Source of the DNA: Rhizobium sp. C4
GTDB lineage: Bacteria > Pseudomonadota > Alphaproteobacteria > Rhizobiales > Rhizobiaceae
Reading direction: 5' to 3'
DNA: 64,000 bases
NCBI RefSeq assembly: GCF_021026315.1
Contig: NZ_JAJNCX010000004.1
Span: 1-64,000, forward strand
A program made the translations under genes and the position numbers. The notes beneath the pieces are model-generated. The model searched no databases. It was given only the letters and a program-made list of their open reading frames with translations, and was not told where the DNA came from. This document shows, in pieces, positions 41,852 through 50,524 of the stretch; position 1 is the stretch's first letter, and each line of letters opens with the position of its first letter.

Positions 41852-44041
41852 ATGACCTTGAAAGACATCACCTTAGGCAAGCGGCTCTGGCTCGCAGTTC
41901 TTATACCGGTTGTCGTTGCCGTATCTCTTGCGGGGAGCGTCATCACAGACCTTTCATCCACATATCGGCGGATGAGCGATATCGCGCTTGCCAGCGAGAA
42001 TATTAAGGTCGTCGGGGCTATCGCCCACACCCTCCAGGTCGAACGAGGTCTCAGCGCCGGATTTCTGGCTTCAGGCGGAAAGAACGGCGCGGTGGAGCTC
42101 GTGGCCGCAAGAAAAGCGTCAGATGAAGCTGTGTCCCGAATGCAGGAGCTTCGGTCTGCTCTCAGCCGCTTAGGAGATAATGACATTGACAACGAGGTTG
42201 CAGGCCTTGCCCCCAAGTTGGAGGTTTTGCGTCAAAACCGGGCGCAGATAGACACGCTTGCCATGTCCGGGAAACAATCCTTCCAAGCCTACACATCGAC
42301 CATCGCGCAACTCATGGATTTTGCCAGGTCCTTGTCCTTGAAGGGAATTGATTCACAAATTGCCGCCGAGCTCATTGCGTATACGCAGTTGATGCAGGCG
42401 AAGGAAATGGCAGGGCAGGAGCGCGGGTCAGGCAACGGGATCATCACCGCGGGTAAATCCGAACTCAACCAGACGCTCGCCTTCACAAGACTGGCAGGCG
42501 CCCAGGAGGCTCTTCTCAATAATTTCGTGACCTTGCAGCCGAAGGAACTGCAATCCTCCTATACCAGCGGTCTCAAGGTACCTTCGGCTGATACGATCGA
42601 GCTGGCGCGCTCACTGATACTGGGAAGCCAGGGCACCGGCAGCCTTTCGGACCTCGACGCCAAAGCTTGGTTTGCCGCGACGACACAGCGCATCGAGGCG
42701 ATGCGCTCGCTTGAGAACCAGAGCCTTTCTCGTTTGGCCGAGATGGCCGAGCAATCGGCGAGAGACGCATTCAGCAAACTCCTGGTGGGTGCTGTTTTGA
42801 CACTTTGCGGCAGCATTGCCATGCTGCTCATCTCGACACTCCTGGTTGGAAGCCTCGTGAAACCCCTGAAGGTTCTCACGGCTGTCATGAGGCAGCTTGC
42901 TGACGGCAATCTCAATGCCGTCCAGGCAGGTGCCGAACGCAAGGATGAGGTCGGCGATATGGCGCGTGCAGTTGAAGTGTTCCGCCAGGCGGCCATCCGC
43001 AATGGTGAGCTGGAAGCCGAAGCAGAGGCCAATCGCCGTCGTTCGGAAGCCGAACGGGTCGAGCTGCAGCGTCGCGCCGAAGAAGACGCCAACGATCGCC
43101 TGAACAGGGCAACCAGTTCGCTTGCGTCAGGCCTGAAGCGCCTGGCGGCCGGCGATATGGTGTGCGAGATCCACGAGGAATTTGCGCCCCAGTTCGAGGC
43201 GCTGCGTCAAGATTTCAACACCTCCGTTTCGCAACTGCGCGACGTGCTGCTGGCGGTTGGTCAGTCAGCCGCCATGGTCAATGGCGGTTCGGGTGAGATT
43301 TCCAGCGCGTCCGACAACCTGGCCAAGCGCACCGAACAGCAAGCCGCCTCCCTTGAGGAGACCGCTGCCGCGCTCGAAGAGATCACCGCCAATGTCAAGA
43401 TGACTTCGCGGCGTACCGTCGAGGCGCGGGATCTGGTGCTCGATGCGCGGGGCAAGGCGGATCGCTCCGGCGTCGTCGTGGATAACGCGGTCAAGGCCAT
43501 GCAACGCATCGAGCATGCATCTGGCCAGATCAGCCAGATCATCAGCGTGATCGACGAGATTGCCTTCCAGACGAACCTGCTGGCGTTGAATGCCGGCGTC
43601 GAAGCAGCGCGCGCCGGCGATGCAGGCAAGGGCTTTGCCGTTGTGGCGCAGGAAGTCCGCGAGCTTGCGCAGCGCTCGGCCAATGCCGCGAAGGAGATCA
43701 AGGTCCTGATCGGAAATTCCGAAACGGCGGTCAATGAAGGCGTCAAGCTCGTCAGCGACACGGGCTCCGGCCTCTCGGCGATTGCCGAGGTGGTTCAGTC
43801 GATCAGCGGGCATATGGATGCGATCGCGTCTGCAGCGCAGGAGCAGTCATCCGGGCTTGCCGAAGTGAATACCGCCGTCAACCATATGGATCAGGCCACA
43901 CAGCAGAATGCCGCCATGGTCGAGGAGATGAATGCTGCGTCTGCCGGGCTTGCCCATGAGGCCGGCAATCTCGCCGCCCTGCTCAGCCAGTTCCGCACGG
44001 CTGCGGACATCCGGCAGGGTTTCCAAAACCGGGCTGCCTGA
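41852..44041 (+). CDS. Methyl-accepting chemotaxis protein with NIT-type sensor
   Basis: The ATG at 41852 ([20 protein letters not shown]) follows GGGCGGGG and gives 729 residues. A membrane helix at ~10-32 is followed by a sensor that resembles the nitrate/nitrite-sensing (NIT) domain: [20 protein letters not shown] near residue 60. A second membrane helix ([20 protein letters not shown]) leads to HAMP ([20 protein letters not shown]) and a coiled-coil signalling domain with the hairpin tip [20 protein letters not shown], which binds CheA and CheW. There is no CheR-binding pentapeptide at the end (FQNRAA). It is followed by a second receptor with nearly the same signalling half. Confidence 0.92.
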   Translation: MTLKDITLGKRLWLAVLIPVVVAVSLAGSVITDLSSTYRRMSDIALASENIKVVGAIAHTLQVERGLSAGFLASGGKNGAVELVAARKASDEAVSRMQELRSALSRLGDNDIDNEVAGLAPKLEVLRQNRAQIDTLAMSGKQSFQAYTSTIAQLMDFARSLSLKGIDSQIAAELIAYTQLMQAKEMAGQERGSGNGIITAGKSELNQTLAFTRLAGAQEALLNNFVTLQPKELQSSYTSGLKVPSADTIELARSLILGSQGTGSLSDLDAKAWFAATTQRIEAMRSLENQSLSRLAEMAEQSARDAFSKLLVGAVLTLCGSIAMLLISTLLVGSLVKPLKVLTAVMRQLADGNLNAVQAGAERKDEVGDMARAVEVFRQAAIRNGELEAEAEANRRRSEAERVELQRRAEEDANDRLNRATSSLASGLKRLAAGDMVCEIHEEFAPQFEALRQDFNTSVSQLRDVLLAVGQSAAMVNGGSGEISSASDNLAKRTEQQAASLEETAAALEEITANVKMTSRRTVEARDLVLDARGKADRSGVVVDNAVKAMQRIEHASGQISQIISVIDEIAFQTNLLALNAGVEAARAGDAGKGFAVVAQEVRELAQRSANAAKEIKVLIGNSETAVNEGVKLVSDTGSGLSAIAEVVQSISGHMDAIASAAQEQSSGLAEVNTAVNHMDQATQQNAAMVEEMNAASAGLAHEAGNLAALLSQFRTAADIRQGFQNRAA

Positions 44042-44083
44042 CAGCAGCTCGCCGAGATACGGCTCTTTGTCGTTACCGCTATC

Positions 44084-44111
44084 ACCGGCGCCCCACGCAG
44101 GCGCCGGTTTG
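44084..44111 (+). terminator. Terminator after the first chemoreceptor gene
   Basis: ACCGGCGCC (44084-44092) pairs with GGCGCCGGT (44100-44108) and TTTG follows. It lies 42 bases after the stop of the first receptor. The downstream receptor probably has its own promoter. Confidence 0.6.
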
Positions 44112-44211
44112 TAGCCCGTTCTTGAGGCCTGCTAACTCTAGCGATCGCCGCTTTACCCGATTTTTAACTAAATCGTACACGCTTGCCCTGAATTCTTAAG
44201 GGGTATTGGCC

Positions 44212-46437
44212 TTGTCGATCAGAAACATTCTTGTTGCAGCCTTGTTTGTGGTCAGCTTTGTGCTGGCGGTCATGGTCGGAAACTCGACCTTTATGGCGTT
44301 TCGCCAATTCCAGAGCTCGGACCAGGTGGAGATGCTGGCGCGCTATGACAAGGCGCTGTTTACAGCGCTCCTGAGTTTCCGCAGCGAACGCGGCGACAGC
44401 GCGACGGCTCTCACACTGGCGCCTGAAAAGGCGGCGGCTTCCATCGCCAGCTTCAAGGCGATGCGCGCCAAGGTTCAGGCGGCGATGACTGATGCGACGA
44501 CGCTGTCAGCCGGTTTCGACGATGCCGACCTCAAGAAGGCGGCGTCCGACCTGAAGGCGGTCTATGGCGGTTTCGATGCACTCCGCGCCAAGGTGGACGG
44601 CAATGTCGACCTGCCGCTCGACAAGCGCGAGGCGGGGCTCGACAAGACGGTGCTCTCGCAGGGCAACGACCTGATCGCGAGCCTCGAAAAGACCTCGACC
44701 ATCGTTGAAGGCGCGATCCGCAGCCTCGATGAAACGAAGCTCGCGCTGATCCAGACGCGCTCCTATGCCTGGTCTGCCCGCTCGCTGGGTGGTTCGGCCG
44801 CTGTCATCCTTAATGGTGTCATCGTCCAGAACCGCAAGCCGGATGCGACGGAGGCGACGAACCTGACGTCGTCCGACGCCGGTGCCGCCTTCGCGTGGCG
44901 CGCCGTCGAAACGCTGGTCAATCATCCGGCCACTCCGGCAGCGCTGAAGGAACGCTATCTCAAGGCCAACGAGGGTTATTTCAAGGGTGACTTCGCCACC
45001 TGGCGCTCCGGCATCATTGCCAAGCTGGTCGCCGGCGAGCCTTCACCCGTCAGCATCGACGAGTGGCGTCCGAAGGTCACGGCGGCTCTCGGCCTGGTGG
45101 CCGACGTGGCGTCGCTGGCCATGGACAGCCTGAACGAAAGCGCTGCCGCCAGCCGGTCGAATGCCGAGGTCCAGCTGATCGGCTTCTCAGTGCTCCTCGT
45201 CCTCGTGCTGGCCATCGGGGTGGGCGGCATGGCGACCGTCGTTCTCCGCGTCGTTCGTCCCGTCGGTCGCCTGACGCGCTGCATGAACAGCCTTGCCGAA
45301 GGCAATCGCGATGTTGTCGTTCCCGGCGCCGACCGTCACGACGAGATCGGCGAAATGGCGCGCTCGGTGGAAGTGTTCCGCCAGGCGGCGATCCGCAATG
45401 CGCAGCTGGAGACGGAAGCCGAAGAAAACCGCCGCCGCACCGAGGCCGAGCGGGTCGATCTGCAGCGCCGCGCCGAAGAGGATGCGAACGACCGCCTGAA
45501 CCGGGCGACGAGCTCGCTCGCATCGGGTCTGAAGCGTCTGGCCTCCGGCGACATGCTTTGCGAGATCCACGAGGAGTTTGCCCCGCAGTTCGAGGCCCTG
45601 CGCCACGACTTCAACACCTCCGTCTCGCAGCTGCGCGATGTGCTGCTGTCGGTCGGCCAGTCGGCCGCCGTGGTCAATGGCGGCTCGGGCGAGATTTCGG
45701 CCGCCTCCGACAATCTGGCCAAGCGCACCGAACAGCAGGCGGCCTCGCTTGAGGAAACCGCTGCCGCGCTTGAAGAAATCACGGCCAACGTCAAGATGAC
45801 CTCGCGGCGCACGGTCGAGGCGCGCGATCTGGTGCGCGATGCCCGCGGCAAGGCGGACCATTCCGGCGTCGTGGTGGACAACGCCGTCAAGGCCATGCAT
45901 CGCATCGAGCATGCGTCGGGCCAGATCAGCCAGATCATCGGCGTGATCGACGAGATTGCCTTCCAGACGAACCTCCTGGCACTCAACGCCGGTGTCGAAG
46001 CAGCGCGTGCAGGCGATGCCGGCAAGGGTTTTGCCGTCGTCGCGCAGGAAGTGCGCGAGCTGGCCCAGCGTTCGGCCAATGCGGCCAAGGAGATCAAGGC
46101 GCTGATCGGCAATTCGGAGACTGCGGTGAACGAAGGCGTGAAACTCGTCAGCGACACCGGCTCCGGTCTTGCTGCGATTGCCGAGGTCGTTCAGTCGATC
46201 AGCGGCCACATGGATGCAATTGCGTCTGCCGCACAGGAACAGTCTTCGGGCCTGGCGGAGGTCAACACCGCCGTCAACCACATGGACCAGGCGACCCAGC
46301 AGAACGCCGCCATGGTCGAGGAGATGAATGCTGCGTCTGCCGGTCTTGCCCATGAGGCAAGCACGCTGGCGAGCCTCCTGAACCAGTTCCGCACCGCGGA
46401 TGCGCAGCGTTCCCAGTCGCGCAGCCGCGCGGCCTGA
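44212..46437 (+). CDS. Methyl-accepting chemotaxis protein (tandem paralogue, different sensor)
   Basis: A TTG at 44212 (giving [20 protein letters not shown]) is eight bases after AAGGGG and is my choice; a TTG two codons earlier is too close to that site. The product has about 741 residues. A first membrane helix is followed by a ~290-residue helical periplasmic sensor that I do not recognise (contains [20 protein letters not shown]). A second helix ([20 protein letters not shown]) precedes HAMP, and the signalling half is nearly the same as in the gene upstream, including [20 protein letters not shown]. The pair looks like a duplication in which the sensor has been replaced. No CheR pentapeptide is seen. 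Confidence 0.9.
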   Translation: MSIRNILVAALFVVSFVLAVMVGNSTFMAFRQFQSSDQVEMLARYDKALFTALLSFRSERGDSATALTLAPEKAAASIASFKAMRAKVQAAMTDATTLSAGFDDADLKKAASDLKAVYGGFDALRAKVDGNVDLPLDKREAGLDKTVLSQGNDLIASLEKTSTIVEGAIRSLDETKLALIQTRSYAWSARSLGGSAAVILNGVIVQNRKPDATEATNLTSSDAGAAFAWRAVETLVNHPATPAALKERYLKANEGYFKGDFATWRSGIIAKLVAGEPSPVSIDEWRPKVTAALGLVADVASLAMDSLNESAAASRSNAEVQLIGFSVLLVLVLAIGVGGMATVVLRVVRPVGRLTRCMNSLAEGNRDVVVPGADRHDEIGEMARSVEVFRQAAIRNAQLETEAEENRRRTEAERVDLQRRAEEDANDRLNRATSSLASGLKRLASGDMLCEIHEEFAPQFEALRHDFNTSVSQLRDVLLSVGQSAAVVNGGSGEISAASDNLAKRTEQQAASLEETAAALEEITANVKMTSRRTVEARDLVRDARGKADHSGVVVDNAVKAMHRIEHASGQISQIIGVIDEIAFQTNLLALNAGVEAARAGDAGKGFAVVAQEVRELAQRSANAAKEIKALIGNSETAVNEGVKLVSDTGSGLAAIAEVVQSISGHMDAIASAAQEQSSGLAEVNTAVNHMDQATQQNAAMVEEMNAASAGLAHEASTLASLLNQFRTADAQRSQSRSRAA

Positions 46438-46559
46438 GGATTGTCGACAAAGAGCTTGATGCGCAAGCTCTGTTCTGCCAGATGACGCCAGCGGCCTTCA
46501 GTCGCTGGCGTTCTTCCTTTCCGGTCTCCAAGATTTTTCCTTGCACACGCCTTTCAAGC

Positions 46560-46581
46560 GATATAAAGATATCTTTATATC
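46560..46581. promoter_or_regulatory. 22-base palindrome, probable operator of the ArsR-methyltransferase/metF operon
   Basis: GATATAAAGATATCTTTATATC is an exact palindrome over 22 bases, ending 14 bases before the start codon of the ArsR-type gene. The position, between promoter and start, is that of an autoregulatory operator. ArsR-family SahR regulators, which respond to S-adenosylhomocysteine, use similar AT-rich palindromes in front of methionine-cycle genes. Assignment is by motif shape and gene context, not by alignment to known sites. Confidence 0.7.
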
Positions 46582-46595
46582 TTGATGGAGGTTTG

Positions 46596-47597
46596 ATGTC
46601 GCTGGGTCTCGACCAACTGGTGGAAACGTTGAAGGCTGCGGGTGAGACGACCCGCATGCGGCTGATCGCGTTGCTTTCGGCCGGCGACCTCACGGTGACG
46701 GACCTGACCGATATTCTCGGCCAGTCGCAGCCGCGCATCTCGCGCCATCTGAAGCTTCTGCTCGAGGCCGGATTGATCGAGCGCTACCAGGAAGGGGCCT
46801 GGGCCTATTTCCGCCTGAAGCGCGAGGGTGAGGAAGCGGGCGTGGCCAACGGTCTTCTCGCAGCGCTCTCTTTCGCTGATGCCGTGATTGCCCGTGATGC
46901 CGAAAGGCTGGTGACCGTGAAGCGCGAGCGTGCCGCGCAGGCGAGCGCCTATTTCAGCCGCAATGCCGCGGAGTGGGATGAAATCCGCCGCCTGCATGTG
47001 AGCGAGGAAAAGGTCGAGTCGGCGCTGGTCGGTCTCATCGGCGAGAAGCCGATCGACTCGCTGCTGGATCTCGGAACCGGAACCGGCCGCATCCTGCAGC
47101 TTCTTGACGGCAAGTATCGCAAGGCGGTCGGCGTGGATGCCAGCCGCGACATGCTATCGGTCGCCCGTACCAATCTCGACAAGTCGGGCACCTCGCGCGC
47201 CAGCGTCCGCCACGGCGACATCTTCAACCTGCCGCTCGAAGGGCAGGATTTCGACCTGATCACCATCCATCAGGTTCTGCATTTTCTCGATGATCCGCAG
47301 GCCGCCGTTGCCGAGGCAGCGCGGGTGCTGCGTCCCGGTGGCCGGCTGGCGATCATCGATTTCGCGCCGCACGAGCTGGAATATCTGCGCGAGGCGCATG
47401 CCCACCGGCGTCTCGGATTTTCGCATGAGATCATGGCCTCCTGGCTCGCCAAGGCGGGCCTTGAGGTTGAAAAGACTGTCGACCTGCAGGACGAGGCCGC
47501 AGGGAAGGGTGCATTGACCGTCACGCTCTGGCTGGCGCGCGACCCCCGTCTTCTGATGGCGGATGTCGAAGGTCTGCATGAAGCAAGGAGAGCGTGA
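46596..47597 (+). CDS. ArsR-family regulator fused to a SAM-dependent methyltransferase domain (SahR-like)
   Basis: The ATG at 46596 sits six bases after GGAGG and gives 333 residues. Residues ~1-85 are an ArsR-type winged helix (MRLIALLSAGDLTVTDLTDI, then ISRHLKLLLEAGLIERYQEG). From about residue 130 to the end is a class-I methyltransferase fold: SLLDLGTGTGRILQLLDGKY (SAM-binding glycine loop), HGDIFNLPLEGQDFDLITIH and VLRPGGRLAIIDFAPHE. In proteobacteria such a fusion next to metF is a regulator of methionine metabolism that responds to S-adenosylhomocysteine. The methyltransferase part may have become the sensor. metF starts on the base after its stop. Confidence 0.88.
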   Translation: MSLGLDQLVETLKAAGETTRMRLIALLSAGDLTVTDLTDILGQSQPRISRHLKLLLEAGLIERYQEGAWAYFRLKREGEEAGVANGLLAALSFADAVIARDAERLVTVKRERAAQASAYFSRNAAEWDEIRRLHVSEEKVESALVGLIGEKPIDSLLDLGTGTGRILQLLDGKYRKAVGVDASRDMLSVARTNLDKSGTSRASVRHGDIFNLPLEGQDFDLITIHQVLHFLDDPQAAVAEAARVLRPGGRLAIIDFAPHELEYLREAHAHRRLGFSHEIMASWLAKAGLEVEKTVDLQDEAAGKGALTVTLWLARDPRLLMADVEGLHEARRA

Positions 47598-48512
47598 ATG
47601 ACCGTCAACCCCACGATCGGCGCCGAGGGCGTCCGCCTGTCCTTCGAATTCTTTCCGCCGAAAAACCCGGAAATGGAAAGCCAGCTCTGGGAAACGCTCG
47701 AGGACCTTTCGGCCTGGGACCCGGATTTCGTTTCGGTGACCTATGGCGCCGGCGGTTCGACGCGCGCGCCGACGCTCAACACGCTGAAGGGCATTATCCA
47801 GCGTTCTCACATTCCCTCGGCATCGCATCTCACCTGTGTGGGTTCCACCAGGGAGGAGACCCATGCCATCGTTGAAGAGTTCCGCGCTGCCGGCATTCGC
47901 CACTTTCTGGCGCTGCGTGGCGACCCGCAGGGGGGCATCGGTACGGTCTATCAGCCGCATCCGGGTGGTTACGCCAATGCGGCCGAACTGACGGCAGGCC
48001 TGAAGGCGCTCGGTGATTTCGAGATCAGCGTGTCGGCCTATCCGGAAAAGCATCCCGAAAGCGCCGACGTTGCCGCCGATATCGATATGCTGAAGCGTAA
48101 GGTCGATTCGGGTGCGACGCGGGCGCTGACGCAGTTCTTCTTCGAGAACGACCAGTACGAGCGCTATCTCGAAAAGGTCGTTGCTGCCGGCATCACCATT
48201 CCGATCGTGCCGGGCATCCTGCCGATCCACAATCTGGCGCAGGTCCGCAAGTTTGCCGGCATGTGCGGGGCGAGCGTTCCCGACTACGTGATTGCGCGCC
48301 TCGGCACGATCGACGACCTGCCGGACGAGCGCTTCAAGGCGGCCTCGCAGCTCGCCGCCGAGCAGGTGCGGGATCTGATCCACCGCGGCGTCAGCGAGTT
48401 CCATTTCTACACGATGAACCGCTCGGCGCTTGTCAGCCGCGTGCTGGAGCTTTCCGGCTTCCAGCGCGTCGAGGTCGAGGCACGCCGTTCGCAGAACGGC
48501 GCTGCGGCCTGA
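47598..48512 (+). CDS. metF: Methylenetetrahydrofolate reductase
   Basis: The 304-residue flavoprotein starts immediately at the ATG after the stop of the preceding gene (TGAATG region). It reduces 5,10-methylene-THF to 5-methyl-THF, which supplies the methyl group for methionine. Family segments are LSFEFFPPKNPEMESQLWET near the front, SVTYGAGGSTRAPTLNTLKG, HLTCVGSTREETHAIVEEF and FLALRGDPQGG, where FAD and folate bind, and a TIM-barrel finish including QFFFENDQYERYL. It shares the operon and palindromic operator of the ArsR-methyltransferase gene, so it is probably controlled by S-adenosylhomocysteine levels. Confidence 0.95.
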   Translation: MTVNPTIGAEGVRLSFEFFPPKNPEMESQLWETLEDLSAWDPDFVSVTYGAGGSTRAPTLNTLKGIIQRSHIPSASHLTCVGSTREETHAIVEEFRAAGIRHFLALRGDPQGGIGTVYQPHPGGYANAAELTAGLKALGDFEISVSAYPEKHPESADVAADIDMLKRKVDSGATRALTQFFFENDQYERYLEKVVAAGITIPIVPGILPIHNLAQVRKFAGMCGASVPDYVIARLGTIDDLPDERFKAASQLAAEQVRDLIHRGVSEFHFYTMNRSALVSRVLELSGFQRVEVEARRSQNGAAA

Positions 48513-48546
48513 CACGGCCCGCAGAACCACCCGGTCTTTAGAACGG

Positions 48547-48584
48547 AAAAACGCGCGGAAGGTAACTCTCTTCCGCGCGTTTTC
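48547..48584 (+). terminator. Rho-independent terminator of the metF operon
   Basis: AAAACGCGCGGAA (48548-48560) pairs with TTCCGCGCGTTTT (48571-48583). CAATTTTC follows. It lies about 35 bases after the metF stop. Confidence 0.85.
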
Positions 48585-48655
48585 AATTTTCTTATTAGAG
48601 CCTCAAGCTCACCCCCGGACCCCTCCTACAAGGACCGGCAAGGCGTCCTGTCATC

Positions 48656-48733
48656 TCAAATGAACAGCATCGACGCCACAAACAAAAACGCTGCACCGAT
48701 CATCAGGACATTGAGCGATTGCATAAGTCCCAT
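48656..48733 (-). CDS. 25-residue membrane peptide
   Basis: On the minus strand, the ATG at 48733 follows a strong ribosome binding site (GAAGGAGGT, seven bases upstream). The frame gives MGLMQSLNVLMIGAAFLFVA then SMLFI, and stops with TGA at 48656. Nearly the whole peptide is one hydrophobic helix, so it would be a single-pass membrane peptide of the kind found in small membrane complexes. I know of no family name. The strong ribosome binding site is the main evidence that it is translated; its shortness means that gene finders usually miss it. It lies between the metF terminator and a probable small RNA on the other strand. Confidence 0.6.
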   Translation of the reverse strand: MGLMQSLNVLMIGAAFLFVASMLFI

Positions 48734-48739
48734 TGCTGA

Positions 48740-48876
48740 CCTCCTTCGCGTTAACGAGCGTCATCATAGGCAGCACTCGGGTCCGTTGAAAAGCGAAACT
48801 TGTGCTGCGCCGCCGCATGTATGTGTGCCTCAGGACCGCCTCAATTCGTCAAGCCAATGAAATGGCTTGATTTTTT
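48740..48876 (+). ncRNA. Candidate small RNA ending in a Rho-independent terminator
   Basis: A strong terminator on the plus strand, TCAAGCCA (48849-48856) / TGGCTTGA (48863-48870) followed by TTTTTT, is preceded by no plus-strand gene within the 340 bases back to the metF stop, which has its own terminator. In between lies a second hairpin, GCAGCAC (48770-48776) / GTGCTGC (48802-48808). Together they look like a structured transcript of about 110-140 bases. The 5' end is guessed and no promoter was identified with confidence. It would overlap the upstream region of the 25-residue peptide gene on the other strand. Confidence 0.45.
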
Positions 48877-49144
48877 AAGTTGAGAAAATTTGTGGGCGAA
48901 TTAAACCTGGGTTAACGGCTTTGTTGCGATGCATCATTTTGGGACATTGTGACAAATTCTTGAAAGCGTTGACGTTTCCGCGATGTTGAAACGTCTGTTC
49001 CATTGCTGGACGTTTTGGCTGTTGCGTTTTGGGAGGCTGGCTCCCGGTTTTTGCTGCGTTGCGGTTGGCATGTCGGCGTGAATCGGCGCATAGTTTCGAG
49101 CGACAGGAGCATGGCGATTCCGGTGGGAATCGAAGGAGGCGGAG
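48877..49144. other. AT-rich intergenic region before the antiporter gene
   Basis: 268 bases with AT-rich stretches (AAGTTGAGAAAATTTGTGGGCG, GGGTTAACGGC). It should contain the promoter of the antiporter gene. Short open frames on both strands lack ribosome binding sites. No repeat or RNA is evident. Confidence 0.3.
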
Positions 49145-50515
49145 CTGGACGACATCATCACGCGATCGATCGAGGCCGCACCCGGTGATCATGGCTCTGC
49201 GCTGACGGCGATCGCCCTGGTGATTGCAGTGGCGGCAATCCTTGGCCTCGGTTTCATGCGGCTGCGACAGCCTCCGCTGGTCGGTTTCATCGTCGCAGGC
49301 GTGGCACTCGGCCCGACAGGCGTAGGGCTGATTTCCAGCAATGATTCCGTGTCGCTTCTCGCCGAAATGGGCGTCGTCGTTCTTCTCTTCTTCATCGGCA
49401 TGGAGCTTTCGATCAAGGCGTTCATCCTGACGCTCAGACAGGCGCTCACCGTTGCTGGAGGGCAGCTTCTCGCGGCCATGGTTGCCGGCGGTGCGATCGT
49501 GCTCGTCACCGGCGCCGGGCCGGAAGAGGCGGTGATCATGGGCTTCATCATCGCGCTGTCCTCGACCGTGGTAGCGATGAAGATGCTGGAGGACATGGGC
49601 GTCTTGCGTGGTGACGCGGGCCGGATCGCGGTCGGTGTGCTGATCGCGCAGGACATCGCCGTCGTGCCGATGCTGATCTTCGTCTCAAGCCTCTCCGGCG
49701 GGGGCGGGCAGTTCGGCGAGGTTGCACTGAAGATGCTGGTCGCGGTCGGACTGCTGGGCGGCATTCTCTGGTGGTTCGGCGGGCACAAGAAGATCCGCGT
49801 TCCCTTTGCCGAGGAAATCGCGGAGAAGACGGAGCTGCTGGCGCTGGGCGCGCTTGCCGTCTGCTTTGCTGCCGCAGCCATTTCCGGTTATGCCGGGCTG
49901 TCGCCGGTCTATGGGGCGTTTCTCGCCGGCATCGTGACCGGCAACTCGACGCTGCGCAGCCGCGTCATCCCGGTGATCGAGCCGATCCAGAGCGTGCTGG
50001 TCGTCGTCTTCTTCCTGTCGATCGGGCTCTTGATCGATCTGTCCTTCATCCGAGCCAATCTCTTCCAGGTGCTGGCCGCATCCATCATCGTGATTGCCGC
50101 CAAGTCGGTGCTGAATATCTTCCTCATCCGCAAGACGGGCTCCTCGACCGAGACGGCGCTGATTGCCGGCCTCTCGATGGCGCAGATCGGCGAATTCTCC
50201 TTCGTGCTGGCGTCCGCCGGCCATGCGACCGGCGTGCTCGGCAGCGATCTCTACCGGCTTTCGATCGCGGTCACTGCGGTGTCCCTGCTGGTGTCACCGG
50301 TCTGGGTGGGTGTGATGCACCGGCTGGAAAGCGTGGCGAGCCAGGGGATGGAGACCTATCGCGACGCGCTGGCTGCGGCTTATGCGCACGAACTCTACGA
50401 GGTCCATCGGGGAACAGCCGCCTTTTCCCGATTCAGGCATGGCGCACATGTGCGCTATCGTGCGCTGCGCCTCGCGATCTATCATCGCAAGGCGGTCAAG
50501 CGGAAGCACTCGTAA
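49145..50515 (+). CDS. Monovalent cation:proton antiporter (KefB/CPA2 family)
   Basis: About 456 residues if translation starts at the CTG at 49145, which sits behind AAGGAGG. There is no ATG, GTG or TTG in this frame in front of the first membrane helix. The GTG at 49220 would cut that helix (SALTAIALVIAVAAILGLGF) in half, so I favour the unusual start. About twelve helices follow. Typical CPA2 pieces are RLRQPPLVGFIVAGVALGPT at the front, GAGPEEAVIMGFIIALSSTV, GVLIAQDIAVVPMLIFVSS and VYGAFLAGIVTGNSTLRS. It exchanges K+ or Na+ for H+. No C-terminal KTN/RCK domain is present; the tail is short and basic. Confidence 0.8.
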   Translation: MDDIITRSIEAAPGDHGSALTAIALVIAVAAILGLGFMRLRQPPLVGFIVAGVALGPTGVGLISSNDSVSLLAEMGVVVLLFFIGMELSIKAFILTLRQALTVAGGQLLAAMVAGGAIVLVTGAGPEEAVIMGFIIALSSTVVAMKMLEDMGVLRGDAGRIAVGVLIAQDIAVVPMLIFVSSLSGGGGQFGEVALKMLVAVGLLGGILWWFGGHKKIRVPFAEEIAEKTELLALGALAVCFAAAAISGYAGLSPVYGAFLAGIVTGNSTLRSRVIPVIEPIQSVLVVVFFLSIGLLIDLSFIRANLFQVLAASIIVIAAKSVLNIFLIRKTGSSTETALIAGLSMAQIGEFSFVLASAGHATGVLGSDLYRLSIAVTAVSLLVSPVWVGVMHRLESVASQGMETYRDALAAAYAHELYEVHRGTAAFSRFRHGAHVRYRALRLAIYHRKAVKRKHS

Positions 50516-50524
50516 AAGAGCTGA

